From: Echinarachnius parma
Taxonomy: Eukaryota > Echinodermata > Echinoidea > Clypeasteroida > Echinarachniidae
DNA length: 64,000 nucleotides
Reading direction: 5' to 3'
Assembly (NCBI GenBank): GCA_037951105.1
Contig: JBAMJV010009414.1
Span: forward strand, 62,001-126,000
In this document: piece after piece, positions 1 through 14,600 of the stretch
How positions within the stretch are numbered: position 1 is the stretch's first letter
How the letters are laid out: each line of letters begins with the position of its first letter
Position numbers and translations under genes: made by a program
Notes under the pieces: model-generated
Database searches by the model: none
The model's input: only the letters and a program-made list of their open reading frames with translations
Told to the model about the DNA's origin: nothing

Positions 1-457
1 TGGCCTTTTCCGCGTCCGGAGTGCCAGATTTCGCTTCCATCCTGGACCGCAAAGACAGGAGGGCATAAGCAAACTCTGACACAGACTCTCCATCCCGCTG
101 TGTCCTGTTGTACACCTTCCGCATCAGCTGCCCTAGAGTCAGACGCTCTCCAAAGGTGTCTGAGAGGATCTGGAGAATAGAATCTGCATCACATTTCTCT
201 TTAGCTGGTCGATGCTTTATCTCCTGGCGTGCAGCCCCTTCAAGATGGGCGATGACGTAGTCCACTGCACGCTCGCCCTTTAGACGTCTCAGGTTGAGGC
301 CTGCCCGCACACCCTCGACGAACTCCTCCACAGATGCCCCATCCATCCCGCTGAACGGCTTGATTTTCTTCTCCTTCGGCGGGAAGTATACGTCCCTACT
401 CTGGAGCTCCGCCGTCAGCTTCTCCAGCCTCTCCTGCAGCTCCTCCACCGTTGTCAT
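1..457 (-). mobile_element. LTR retrotransposon fossil: gag-like N-terminal coding segment (runs off window edge)
   Basis: On the minus strand an open frame starts with ATG at 457 and runs off the left edge. It begins MTTVEELQERLEKLTAELQ, a short coiled coil. It is followed by a helical region with the pattern of a retrotransposon Gag capsid-like domain (ILSDTFGERLTLGQLMRKVY, then SVSEFAYALLSLRSRME). It starts about 110 bp inside the LTR at 568-2303, the expected place for gag. Ty3/gypsy-like (Metaviridae) is the likeliest family, but no pol sequence is visible in this window. Only the edge of the element is present, so whether it is whole cannot be judged. It lies upstream of the first visible dehydrogenase exon, probably in an intron of that gene. 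Confidence 0.6.
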
Positions 458-567
458 CTTCCTGTCCTCTTGTTTTACTATGTTAATTGCGCAATTCAAA
501 TCTTCAGCCAGCCAACTAGGTATCTTCGTCCACGAAGATTAGCTGTACCCCATCCGTACTACCAATT

Positions 568-2303
568 TGTAAGGGAACGTGCAATGCTTTTAAACACACA
601 GTTCACAAGACAAAATAAGGGTAACACAGCTTTAGTTGGGTTTATAGCCGAAGTTTGTTTTATTCACATTTACGCATAACAAAAGAGGACAGAAGATCAA
701 CACCTGTTAAAAGTAAAAGATAAAGAGAATAGTACATTGTTATAATAGTTCAGAATTAACTTATTACACTAATACAACTATTACATTGTCTACATTAAGA
801 CATTTCCTCTTAACTAATACATAGAACACAGAATAATATACATGCCATGTATATGACCACTGTTTCACAAGGTCCAATCTATATACCCGGAAACAGACTC
901 CTTAATTACAGTAATATATCGTCCTAAAATAATGTCTTACATAATCATGCTTCCCAATATGCATTTTAAGTCATATAGGATACAAAATCTTATTGAATGA
1001 CGATTACAAATAATTAAGACCAAAATAACCTTTTAACCAATAACATGAACACTCAAGCCAAATAAACCCAATAATACTAAGATCTAAAACATCGAACTAA
1101 ACACTAATTTAATTACACACAAATCCCAAAAGAAACCATCACCAATATCCTAACTAATGAATTATGTAAACTATACAAAACTCGCAAACCTTATGAAACT
1201 AAGAGAAGAAATATAAATATCTTTTCCAGGTATTAAGTGTTTTTATATGAGAAAGCCATGTATGATAGCCCACTACCTACAGAGTACGGTGGTCACAACT
1301 TGACCATGAGTGGACACAAAAGAATGGCTTGGGCCTAGGTACGCATTGCCCAGCTATAACAAAAGACTTGGCTTTTAATCGCTCTGCACAAATTGGGATG
1401 CACATGTTAACTTGCATCCAACATATACAACTATGGTTTAAGGCGGGGAATATAAGTTACATATAGCCAGACTAACTATAAAGCTTTCTAATAAAATGAT
1501 TAATTATATTAACCAATCCTTCAATTACTGAGTTCTCTATGTATGTATCTATATGACTCGTATCAATAATCACATCACGCAGGTTCTACATTCCTAAACT
1601 TCAATCTTTACATCATGAATATACCCCGCGATGATACAGATCATAATTACACAGCAAGCATGTATTAAGGAAAATATAGACTATTTAAATAAAGAAATTA
1701 TATATGATTCCAACCCATATATCTTATTATTTTCCTTGGACTAGATAGAGAAATCATGTCTAGTCAAAATATTATTACTTTAAATAAAATATAGATTGAA
1801 TGTCCAGCACAATCCATTGCCTTCTACATTAATATAATGGACATTAATTAAATTAAGAGAGATAACTCACCGATTATTCATCACCTCCAGAATGACAAGT
1901 TCTTCCAAATTACAACTATCATGGTACAATCTTCCAACAATCTTCCACAAGTTCAAAACACAAGTTTCTTCTACGGTGGCGTAAGAATGAATGAGCTCTC
2001 CCACCAACAAGCTCACTGCCAATGCCAGGGATAGCTTGGGAAAGGGGGAAGCTCTTTTGTTCTCAAGCAACCTGCATCTCCCTAACAACAAAAGGGTGTT
2101 GGTCATAAAAAGCTAACTGGGAGATGCATATGTTATAATACATGTATAAAGTATATGGGAAGAACCTATTTTCTGGGCCATATATAACATACAGGGGGCC
2201 TAAAGGGGAATATTATATTATACAATTATATAACAAATATAATTTATATCAACCAAAGTAATATAAAATGTACCTTGATAACATCAAGGTTCATTCCCTT
2301 ACA
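568..2303 (-). mobile_element. LTR of the same retrotransposon (5' LTR in element orientation)
   Basis: A 1736-bp AT-rich block is bounded by perfect 10-bp inverted ends, TGTAAGGGAA at 568-577 and TTCCCTTACA at 2294-2303. This gives the TG...CA signature of LTRs. Immediately inside it on the minus strand lies TGGTAGTACGGATGGGG, placed as a tRNA primer-binding site would be, and then the gag-like start at 457. The second LTR and the target duplication are outside the window, so age cannot be estimated from LTR divergence. The LTR contains no other gene that I can support. Confidence 0.6.
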
Positions 2304-2666
2304 ACTACACCTTGTGAAAATTTCCTTTAGAAGAAACGTGCAATGTCAAGTTTGTGGTACCCCTTTAATAAATGTTACCACATCTACAAATCCTGATTTT
2401 GTTTTATTGTTTTTCTTTTCTTTTCTTTTAGGGGGGGGGGGGGGGGGGGGTACGTACATCCAGAGAAGGCCAAGGTCAATTTATTATAACTTTTATGTGT
2501 TTGCAGATGAAATTTGAGTTCCAGTGTTTTCATGTTCTCTCCAGGGTGCATTTAATACTAAATTAATATCTTTCCTACCATTAGCTAATATTTAACATCC
2601 TATAAAACAAGAAGCAATGTTTGACAAAAGTTTGTCTTGTAATGTGTGCAATTTTATACAATGTAG

Positions 2667-5600
2667 GTCTTAGCACCGGTATCAGATGACCTGGTAGAAT
2701 TTGGACAGCGGGTTACAGATGAAATCACAGCGCTGGGCCTGCAGTGCGAAGAGAATCCACCTTACGTCAAACACTTTGATGCTTGGGGAAACCGTGTGGA
2801 TGAATTGGTAACGTGCGAAGCTTGGCGAAAACAGAAATCTATTTCTGCGGAGGAGGGGATTGTGGCCATTCCATACGAGAATGGATCTGGGCCGTACAGG
2901 TTAGGGATAGTTCTTTTGTTTTAATGTGAAAAGAATAGTTTCTTGTTAAATTAATTGTTGCTCTTCCATACTGTGTACAAGGATGGCAATTGTATTTTCT
3001 TGAATTACTTTTTTTTGTCCCTTTTGTAGTCAAATGTTTTTTATTTATATATATTTTGAACAATCAATAAATTGAATCTCAATGGGCAGTACGTAGGTAA
3101 AAAATTCTGACATAATTTTCACTTACAGTGGTCATTTTCTGTAAAACTATCCCACACAATTCAGAAGACTCTTACAATGAATATGGATATATATGATTGT
3201 GAAGTCAGTAACTTTCAGAAAAAAAACTTATGAAGCTGTTGGATCACTTTAATTTGAGTTTTTGTACAATCCATTTACTACGGGAACCGGGTGGGTTATG
3301 TACAAAGTCTATCAGAATCTTGAAGGGAATTAAACGGGTTAAAAATCGCTGAAATCTGCAACTCTGTCATGTTTTGCATTTGCACTCTTTGTAGTCGCCT
3401 GCACCAAGCAGCCAAGATGATCATGTACAGCCCTTCTTCTGGCCTGTACTCGTGTCCTCTGGCTATGACTGATGGAGCTGCAAAGGTTTTCCAGGTACAT
3501 TTTTTATTTCACGTAATCTCAACATTTGAACTGATTATTTTCCCCATCTGTCAAGTCTTCATATAATGAGATAGAAAAGACAAAATACATTAAGCTCAAC
3601 TTTACAGTGTGATTTTCATTGCAATACATGTCAAATACATGGAACCTATAGATTCTCTATTATCCTTCTTATTTCTTAATGATTTCTGTTTTCTATATTT
3701 AATATTCATGATAGGATATTTGTTTCAGAACAGCTAATTATTTGTGATTTGTATTATGTGATGATATTTGTATTGTTTACAACAATATCTTTCATACCAG
3801 GATATAAAGGTATCTCAAATGGCTAATCTTTAAAGATGAAGATTATCAGAATCTCAAGTTGTTAAAATTCTAATTTTAAGACAAATAATCTTTAAGGATA
3901 AAAGAGACTTTTTACTAGTTCTTAAAATATGCTTACTCTGTTTTCCGCGTTCTTTTAAAATAGTTTTTAAAATGAAAGGCAATTTCTCAAAATAATTTTA
4001 CAAATTACATTTAGATTTCTATTTATTTCTCAACAGAAGGACACAGAATCTGGAGTGAAGAGAAACGCATTTTCACGTCTAACGTCGAGGGATCCCAACC
4101 AGTTCTGGACGTCGGGACAGTGGATGACCGAGAGGAGGGGAGGGTCAGATGTTGGTATGTATAATGTCAAATCCAACTTATGCTTAAAGTGCTTCTTTTT
4201 CTTTTTACTAAAATTTGCCAAAGAACTAGGTAGGATCAGTATCAAGCTTCCTCAGGATGTTTGAAATGTTGTTTTTTGTTTTATTTAATTCGGTTTGACA
4301 CTGGGGTTTGGTGGCGGGGGAGGCAGGTAAAGTTGTGACCCGGAAGCAAAAACTGGACCGTGAATGGTTCGGAAAAAAATTCTCCGGTCTTCAGACCGGA
4401 CCGGAACTCGGACCGGTAAAATCACGCAATCGTGCAAGCATCGGCAAAAATGCAATGTTTGGGGCTTATATTGCTCTTTTTATATGACAATAATATTACA
4501 AATATTGACGCTTTGATGGATTGACATATCAATCTTGACGGGAAAATAGTTACAGACTATCCAGAATTAACTCAGTTTCGCAAGAAAAGTTTTTTTTTTT
4601 CAGAAGTAAATTGTACCTAGACATCGATCGTTTGTTCAGTCGCGCCACACGTTCACAGAAACTCAGCCCGCCAGTCGCGGGGAAACTCACATGTAAATTT
4701 GCGTTCAGTAAACTGCCTTCATAAAGTGGCTATAAAGATTTGATAAATTAACATTTTTGTGATGTATGTACACCATTTTGGTAGTCTACTTACATGATAA
4801 CATGGCATTTGAAAGCTGAACAGAATTTTAAAAATGACCCCCGAAACAATGACAAAACTTCGCTGAGTATCGCTACATTTCCAGAGAAAACTTTGGGAGG
4901 TAACTTGAAATGGGCCGGCTATAAACGAAGGTTGAAGTAAGCAGCAAGTTTTCGTGCTAGCGCCTGTATTGGGCCGACTCGCGTAAACATACTTTGCGTG
5001 CCTTGACAGGTCTTTGTTCTTGCGCGACATCCATCCGCGCGCGACGGTCTTTGTTCTTACAGTACTAGTACCGGATTCATCCGCGATACGATATGGTCAA
5101 AATTTATCGATATTTTTCATAGTTTTTTTCATTGTTTTGGGGCTCATTTTTGTTTCTGTTCAGCTTTCAAACGCCATGCAATCATGTAAGTAGAATATCA
5201 AAACATTTAAAAATGGTACAAATTACAAAAATACGTATTTTGAGCCACTTTTTGAATGCACTGGCTCATTAGCTCAATCATACAGATATCCATCAGAAAC
5301 TTCCCCGGGAGTGTCGGCCTAACTTTGTGTCGGCAATATCGTTCAAATGACTAGCAATTTTGCGCATCCCGTTCAATTTCTGACTGTCAAACGAAGTAAC
5401 GAACCAAGAATTTCTCAAAAATCGATTGCCCTGTTTTTATTTGAATTCTGCTAATTTTCAAAGCGATTTGGGACAATTTTCTTAATGTTTTTTCAGTCAT
5501 TTGTAGCACCGGTTTTTCCACCGGTCTCAGCTTTTTCAACTTCAAACTCGGACCGGCCGTGACCAGACCAGAAGCCCGAGTTCGCCGGTATTCCGGTTCC

Positions 5601-8600
5601 GGTCCGGTCCGGGTCACAACTTTAGAGGCAGGTATGGGTGCCTTGCCATAATTACAGCCCTTTCTTCATTATTACTTCCAAAAACAAATAAGCTTGAATG
5701 TTAACAACAATTCCAACAAAACTGGCAAACCAATATTTTTAACAGATATTTTATATGTTTTATATTCAAAGGATCGGCCGTGTCGCAAGGGGTTAGATGG
5801 GACAAGTGAGGCATGTGCCTCCTCCCTTTTGGGGAACTTTGTGAAATAGATAATACCTTGTATAAAGAGCAAAGCACTCCTTTCTATAAACTAAAATAAG
5901 TTACATATTTAAAAGCGTACTTTCCCTTTAACGCTTTCTCCAAGGTGGAGGGACAGAGACCCTGGCCTACCCGCAAGAGGATGGTTCCTTCCGTCTCCAT
6001 GGCTACAAGTGGTTTTCATCGGCTACAGACTGCGACATGACTCTCGCACTGGCGAGAGCTGTGAACGAGGATGGACAGATTGAAGAGGTACACACATTCT
6101 TTTTGTATATTGTGAGCCTTGGTGAAGCTCTGGGAGGCCAATTAAGTGTTTCACTGCAGCTCAAATAAAATAAAATAATCAAAAACACAAAACAGGAGTG
6201 ACAATAAGACTCAATATTATACATAAAATAGTATACATAAAAATTTGATTTCAAATTTGTGTCTGAGAGAGTAAATTGATAAATTTGCATCATGTGCAAC
6301 GCAACACAACACATTAAAATGCAATATAAAACAGAACAGTTCAGTACAATTGATTTAAACAAATTCGATTTACATATATATTTTTTCAGGGAACAAAGGG
6401 CCTTTCGCTCTTCTACCTGGAGACAAGAAACCCAGATGGAGGCCTGAACGGTATGGAGATTCAGAAGCTGAAGAACAAGCTCGGCACAAGACAGCTACCA
6501 ACGGCCGAGCTGCTACTGGACGGCACTGTGGCACACCTGGCAAGTAGAATCAAAAACATTTTTTTTAATACAATACAGTCAAACCTTCTGTGGTGACCAC
6601 CTGTATATAAAGACCACTTGTCAGGAGGGGATAGGTTGATTTGAATATTTACTCTTTTAGTATCTTATCCTTTTTTTTAAATTGGGCTTTTGCTTGTTTT
6701 TGATTGATTGATTGTTTGTTTGAGTAAAAGAATAAAACTGAATTTAAATGTCAGTTATAATCCATTCAATAATCTTGTAATTGTTAGAATACATGTATCG
6801 TGATTCGTGCTATAGTGTGATTGCTTGTTTATGTTTTGAGATTGATTGGTTGATTGAATGTGTCTGTTTGATTGTTTGTTTGTTTGTTTCTGTTTGTTTT
6901 TTTGTTTGTTTGCTGGTTCATTTGTAAGTTTGTTTAAGAAAAATGAATGTATTCAAATAAACTTACTTAAACTGTGTTCCTGCACAGGTATCTGAGCTGG
7001 GCCATGGAGTGGCAGCCATTGCCCCAATGCTGACTGTTACTCGCTTTCACAACGCTGTTTCTGCTGTTGGATATATGAGGAGGTTAGTAGACTCAAATTA
7101 AAGTGTCACTTATAGCTGGGGTATGACACTAGAAGCAAATAGAAATTAGTGTTGGACAAATAACATGTCACAAACGGTCGAGTTTGGTTGCCTGATCGGG
7201 CAACTGACAAGTCAGCGACAAAAATAGAGTAGAACATAGTTCTTAGGTGTGAATCTCATCGAGAAGTAAGCGGGCAAATATATTTTCTCTTTGGACAAGT
7301 AACATTTGAACAGTTATGACTGTACTTGCCAAAATATGCCAGTATGAAGGCAAGCATCAAGCTCCAACCCACTAGCAAAAGTGCAAATCAAGGACAATTG
7401 TTGTGAATCATTGCTAAGTACCTGCAGATATGCATGAGTATTGGTAGAGGTTTGTAAACTTACAAATAAACATGCCTGGAAAAAACAGCCTGGAATATGA
7501 GGAAATATTGCTGAAATACCAAATGAAAAGGTTATAGTTGCATAATTCATTCTAAATATTAATCAAAGCCGAAAATAAAAGTAAAATTCAAGATGAAATG
7601 AACATTACAAGGAAGCAAGGGGAACACTAGAGGGGGCAATTCCGTTTGTTCACCACATGTCTAATGGGCAACCGCGGCTGTATTCTGTGAAATTCAATGC
7701 CGATGCATTTCACCCTTAGTGGAAGGGGAGAGAGACGAATTTGGCTATGTAGATGCATGCGGCCGATACGTACCGTCGTTATGCGGTGTGGTGTCGATCT
7801 ATGAAGCTGGTACGCGTGTAGTCGTTGTCCGCACAGTGTTTTAAACGGTCGTAATAGCGGTCTCTTTCCTAGTACGGTTAGATATTAGAGCCCGGAGTTG
7901 GATTATCCTCTGAATGTCTCGTTATGGAACCCGTTTATAGCAGTCACCTGTCTACAGCGGCAACTTTTCGTGTTTCCCTTTTTAGGGGATCACTAAACAC
8001 AGGTTTGACTGTACTACCAAGTATTTGCATCACTTTTCTCCTTCTGTTCTCATATGACAGGATAGTGCACTATGCGAGGGACTATTCTTTTAGAAGGAAG
8101 GCTTTTGGTAAGCTGATTGTTGACTGGCCACTGCACATGCAGACACTCGGCAGAATGGAGGTAAATCTTTATTTTGGGATTGTCTCCTTTGTAAAAGTAT
8201 GATTATTTTTTTATTCTATTCCTTTAATTGTACCCTGATCAATCAGGGCTCCATAACAAAAAGATTCACAATAAATTAAATGATTGATAAATCGATCATA
8301 CAATAAATTAATCAGTCTCGCGATTAATCGTGAATCTTTATGTTACGGTCCCTTACTGTTTGATTTTTTTTTTGGGGGGGGGGGCATAAGGCAGGAAAAA
8401 TCAAACAAGTTAAACCTTGTTCTTATCTTTATGATAGCATATTGAAACAAAGTCAAATAAATGTATTAGTCCCTTATTTTCAGGGGGAAACACGAGGAGC
8501 CATGCTCCTTGTGCTGGAGTCAGCTTGTCTCCTGGGGAGGCAGGAGGCAGGAGCCAAAAAGCAAATTAAACTTTCTCCTTCTATAATTGATAGTCAAAAT

Positions 8601-11600
8601 ATACGTATTGTTCCCTTGTTCTTAGGTGGAGACGCGAGGAGCCATGCTCCTTGTGCTGGAGTCAGCTCGTCTCCTCGGGAAGCAGGAGGCAGGAGAAGCT
8701 AGTGAGGATGACCTCCACCTATTGCGACTCATTGTTCCAGTTCTCAAGCTCTACACTGGTAAACAGGTGGGCAGTCATGTTCTCTACTGATTTAATATGA
8801 AAACAAATTTCATTGCTAATTATTGCACAACTTATACATTTCTTGAAGTTTACCCACTTAGTAAGTTTATTCATTTATTCCAGTTGTGCCTAGATTGTTG
8901 CTGGAGTTAAATGACTGAGACATTTTGCATGAATTGCATCTATCATCTGACAATCAAATCACAATATTATGTTTTCAACCATATTTTAATATAAGCTATT
9001 TATTTGGCACAAAAGGGGCAAAATATTTTTGTCAAGTAAATAATGTAAGCTTTCCTCGGAACTGGGAAAACTTGGCTCCTGTCTCCGAAAAGGTCTCACG
9101 AGATCCAGGGAAAATAATACTGATATTATTTTTAGGCACAAATTCAACTGTAATTTTGTATGCCATGTATATATAAATAATATGTTTGTAGGCTGCAGAC
9201 TAGAGAGTATTGGAGGACAGGGCTACATCGAGGATACAGGTTTCCCTGCCATGTTTAAAGGGGACCACCAGACAAAGAATAACACATACTTATATGTTTT
9301 GCTACCGTCTTGTGATATCAAATGGATACCCAACATTTTGCAAAGGGTTATGTAAATTCATAAACAAATCAATACATTACCACCACTTACGGAACCGCTA
9401 TTATTTCCTGGTTCCGTAAACCGGGCCAAACATTTGCGAGTGCGCCAATGCTATTCACGCGTACGTTTGGAGACAATAGAATCCCGGGCGATTCGCTCGC
9501 TCAGGACAAAGTAGTCTCGTACATGCAGACCCATGAACGCATGCTTTAGAATGGTGATGCGTTTTCCAATTATATATTTTTTTTACTGGAAACATATTTG
9601 TGTGAACTTGTTGATGGAATGGACTACTAAAGAGGTTACCTTTCATTTATAAGAATATTATTTTTGGGTGGTGGTACCCTTTAAAGCCTGATTCTAGGTT
9701 GGCACTATAGATGCTCAGATGTTCAGACGCAATATTTTACAGGGAGTCATAATGTTATGTTATATCTGGTTGTATTTGGTTGTAATCTTGTATCTTGCCC
9801 TGTCTGTAGGCTGTGAGTGTAACATCAGAGGGACTGGAGAGTATTGGTGGACAGGGCTACATCGAGGATACTGGCTTTCCTGCCATGTTACGTGATGCAC
9901 AGGTTAGCAATTAGAATGCTCAGACATTACAGTACATAATACAATGATCCATTAACTTTACATAGTTTTTCTGAAAATTATATTTGAGGATTCAATCATA
10001 TACCAATATCATTGTAAGATTCTCCTGGATGATGCATGAGAGTTTCATAGAAAAAACTTGAACTTGAACATTGATTATTTTAATTATGGGTGATACTCAA
10101 GAGGAAATATACAAATAGAAGTGACAGAAATTATGCACTTATCAGTAACAAATAGCGAAAATGGCAATGTTTGGCGACTCTTTAATCCCAAGGTTTTTTT
10201 CTGAAGAGAAAAACCTCACCACCATTTTCCTTCTTCTTTTGTCACATATCACCAGATGGCATAAACGAATGCCTTACGGATAGAAAATTTGCGAACAAAA
10301 ATTATCCGGTGATGAAAGTTGTCTCCATTGCTGCCTGCACAAAACTTTCCACAAGATAAAACAACAGACATGGAACAAGGAACGCATTTGCCGAACATGA
10401 AGCGGGCAAAAATATGCATACGAACAGAGATGAACGGATTGTAAATTTTCCTCTCCGTCAGGCATCCATTAAAGATATCCGGTGATATGTGACAAGGGCT
10501 TTAGCTTGCATCTTATTTCCTTCCGGCAAGGCACTTTATCCTCATTGCTGCTCTCCACCCAGGTGTATGAATGGGTTCTCAGTAGGATTTCATCTCCCCA
10601 GAGAGATGAAAGAGTACACATCAAGTGATTGATTGATTGATTGTGGATGTGTATATCTTATAATAATAACGGTTATTTATATAGCGCTATTCCCTTGGGG
10701 ATCATAGCGCTTTACACGATTATTATTACCCCGGTCAGCGCACTGCAATCATTCCTGCACATTTTCCACTCCCTAGGGAGTATTCCATCCAGTCATCTGT
10801 TTATAGGCGCACACAGACTGAGGTATATTAGGCACAGGTTCCTCTGCGATATTATTATTCATTTATTTATTGTTATTATCATTTTTTGCTGTATTATTAT
10901 TATTATGAGTATTATTATTATTACTATTATTATTATAATTATACCAAAATCAAAGGGTCTCAATATAGGGGTACATGTACTTCAATTATTCCTCAGGTTC
11001 TGAGCATCTGGGAGGGCACCACCAACATCCTTTCACTAGACGTTCTCCGCTCCATCATCAAGAGTCGTGGGCAAACCATGGAGACTTTCTTCAGACAAGT
11101 CCGGACGCGTCTAGCACCGCTCCTCGTATCTGCCAACAACCCGGATATCGGGGAATCCGCAAAGGTAGAGTGATGGTTTTCCATGTTCTAATTTGCCAAA
11201 TTTGTTGTTCTTCCATGTTGTTATTTTGTTTGGAAGATATAACAAACTTCTGTGAACTGCTTATCCCCTATAAAGGGCTAAAGTAATTAAATGTACACAT
11301 AAGTCAATTCAAGCCCAGCTTTCGAACCTGGCAGGTCCTGTATTGAGGCAAAATTAATGACAAGTGACTCGACATAACTAATTGTATCCCCCGAACCACT
11401 TCGGGGGATACTATGGATTTGGCCTCGTCGCGCCGCCGCCGCCGCCGCCGCCGCGTCTGCCGCGTCCGCCGCGTCCGCCGCAGAGATTTTCTTGTGAACG
11501 CTCTACAGGTCCGAGTTCTTGTCCGATCATTTTCTAATTTGGTATGAAGGTGTATTAAGGAAAGAGGATGAAGCCTATTGATTTTGGTGTGGGGCGGAGT

Positions 11601-14600
11601 CCTGGTTGCCATGGTAACCATGATATAAAGAAATAGTTAAGATTACCTTGTGAACGCTCTACAGGTCCGAGTTCTTGTCCGATCATTTTTTAATTTGGTA
11701 TGAAGGTGTATTAAGGAAAGAGGATGAAGCCTATTGATTTTGGTGTGGGGCGGAGTCCTGGTTGCCATGGTAACCATGATATAAAGAAATAGTTAAGATT
11801 ACCTTGTGAACGCTCTACAGGTCCGAGTTCTTGTCCGATCATTTTTTAATTTGGTATGAAGGTGTATTAAGGAAAGAGGATGAAGCCTATTGATTTTGGT
11901 GTGGGGCGGAGTCCTGGTTGCCATGGTAACCATGATATAAAGAAATAGTTAAGATTACCTTGTGAACGCTCTACAGGTCCGAGTTCTTGTCCGATCATTT
12001 TCTAATTTGGTATGAAGGTGTATTAAGGAAAGAGGATGAAGCCTATTGATTTTGGTGTGGGGCGGAGTCCTGGTTGCCATGGTAACCATGATATAAAGAA
12101 ATAGTTAAGATTACCTTGTGAACGCTCTACAGGTCCGAGTTCTTGTCCGATCATTTTCTAATTTGGTATGAAGGTGTATTAAGGAAAGAGGATGAAGCCT
12201 ATTGATATTGGTGTGGGGCGGAGCCCTGGTTGCCATGGTAACCATGATATAAAGAAATAGTTAAGATTACCTTGTGAACGCTCTACAGGTCCGAGTTCTT
12301 GTCCGATCATTTTCTAATTTGGTATGAAGGTGTATTAAGGAAAGAGGATGAAGCCTATTGATTTTGGTGTGGGGCGCGGTCCTGGTTGCCATGGTAACCA
12401 TGATATAAATAAATAGTTAATATTACCTTGTGAACGCTCTACAGGTCCGAGTTCTTGTCTGATCATTTTCTAATTTGGTATGAAGGTGTCTTAAGGAAAG
12501 AGGATGAAGCCTTTAGATTTTGGTGTGGGGCGGAGTCCTGGTTGCCATGGTAACCATGATATAAAGAAATAGTTAAGATTACCTTGTGAATAGAGCTGAG
12601 TCAAACCGGATATTTTGCATTTCGAATATGAGTCGTGTAAAAACGGTCGGATATCGAATATTCGAAAAAAAAAAAAATTTCACAATTTTTTGTAAGATTT
12701 GTAAGATTTTATTTACTCTATCGACCCCCTTCCGGGGTATGAGAGTACAAACTTTTTTCTTTTTTTTAACAATATACAACAATTCAAAAACAAAACATGC
12801 AACAACAATGTAACATAAACATATCTACAAATTCAGCCTTTCTGGGCAATTTACCCTTCTGCCACTTCGTGTCAATATTGGTGCTCTATTTCTCATATCA
12901 TTAACGAGACAATCCTCATCAGAATATATTTTCAAGCTAAATTTTGACATAATAACTCTAACAAAATATGCTAACTTCTTTAACTGGCAAGTATTAAGCG
13001 TATTAAAAAGTGATTTCATATACAAAGCACACGGAGTACAATCATACAGTTTCTTTGGTAAATACATTTGTCTTTCATTATTAAAAAATGGACAAATAAA
13101 AAGATAGTGATATTCATCACCAATGCCTTTTAAGGAGCATAAAGAACATTGCATTTCATCTACTACAGTGACATCAAATCTACTCTTGTTAACCGGAAGA
13201 TTGTGTGTTCTACATCTAAATTTACACAAGGAAATTAAATCTTTTTGAGGCAATACATTCAAATAATGTTCATAATTGAGACTAATTTTAAATATTCTAT
13301 AATTAGTACAAATACGGTTTGACCAAGTAGTAGATTGCCACTCCTGAGCAAAAATATCTCTTAATCTACATTTTAGAGACGACACAACCCAATCAATACT
13401 ATGACCTTCACCTCGAGTAAGCCAAATGTTCCCTAACCCTGACTTATCAAGTAGATTCTTAATAAATACCAACCACTGTGATTTGTATCCTAATAAGTTC
13501 TGCTCATCAAATAACATGTACAAAATCATCCTATATAAAATGTATGAGTATTTAGTCTGTTTTCCTTTAACTAATCTCAACCAAAATCCAATCATTCTAC
13601 ATTTAATATAATTCAAAATCACAGTCCGACCAGTTTCACCATACACCATGCAGTCTGGTGTACAATTATTAACACGCAATATCATTCTTAAGAATTTCCT
13701 ATGAAAGACTTCTATCTTATCAATACATTCAAAGCCCCAAATCTCACAGCCATACAATAAAACTGGCAATACCAAATGATCAAACAAATGGCACTGTGTT
13801 TCAATGGATAACTGTAATTTTTTGGCTCTAATTAACATACTAAACATTGCTTTCCTTGCCTGACTAAGTTGTTTTAAAATTGCCTTCTTAAAGGTACCAT
13901 TATAATTAAAGATAACTCCCAAATAAACATAGTCATCCACAACTTCAATTCTTTCTCCAGCAAGACTAAACTCTGGAAATCTTTTAACTTTGCCACGAGA
14001 GAAAATTATAACCTTAGTCTTACTAACATTAACTGTTAAATGCCACAAACCACAATAATCATTCAATGCATCAAGGGCTTTTTGTAAGTCATTTGGAGTT
14101 TCTGCCATTATTATTGTATCATCAGCATATAACAGTGTTGAATACTGGCTCTTAAAAGTACTTCCATTGTTCCCTTCAAAATTCAATGAGTCTAAAATAA
14201 ATCTATCTAACAGCGGCAGTCCACTATACGAGTCCCTTAAAAACTCTTGAAAATCATTCAAATAAATAGCAAAGAGAAGGGGGGATAAATTTTCACCTTG
14301 TCGAACACCTACATTACAACTAAATAAATCCGAAATCTTTCCATTTACAGAAATACACGATTTTGCTGAATCATATATGTTTCTAATAACTCTAAATATT
14401 TTACCATGTATACCAATCTTCAACATTTTAAACCATAAAGAGATTCTATCAATTAAATCGAAAGCCTTCTTAAAGTCTACAAAGGCACAATATAATCGTT
14501 TTCTATTAATTAAATAAAAATCTACAATGTTTTTCAAAACAAAAACATTATCAAGAGTTGAATATTTTGGACGAAACCCAGTTTGTTCTTCACCTAGCAA

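Noticed and set aside
4719-5030. Minus-strand frame of 103 aa within the hAT element
   Set aside because: No transposase motifs; the element is non-autonomous and the frame looks like chance.
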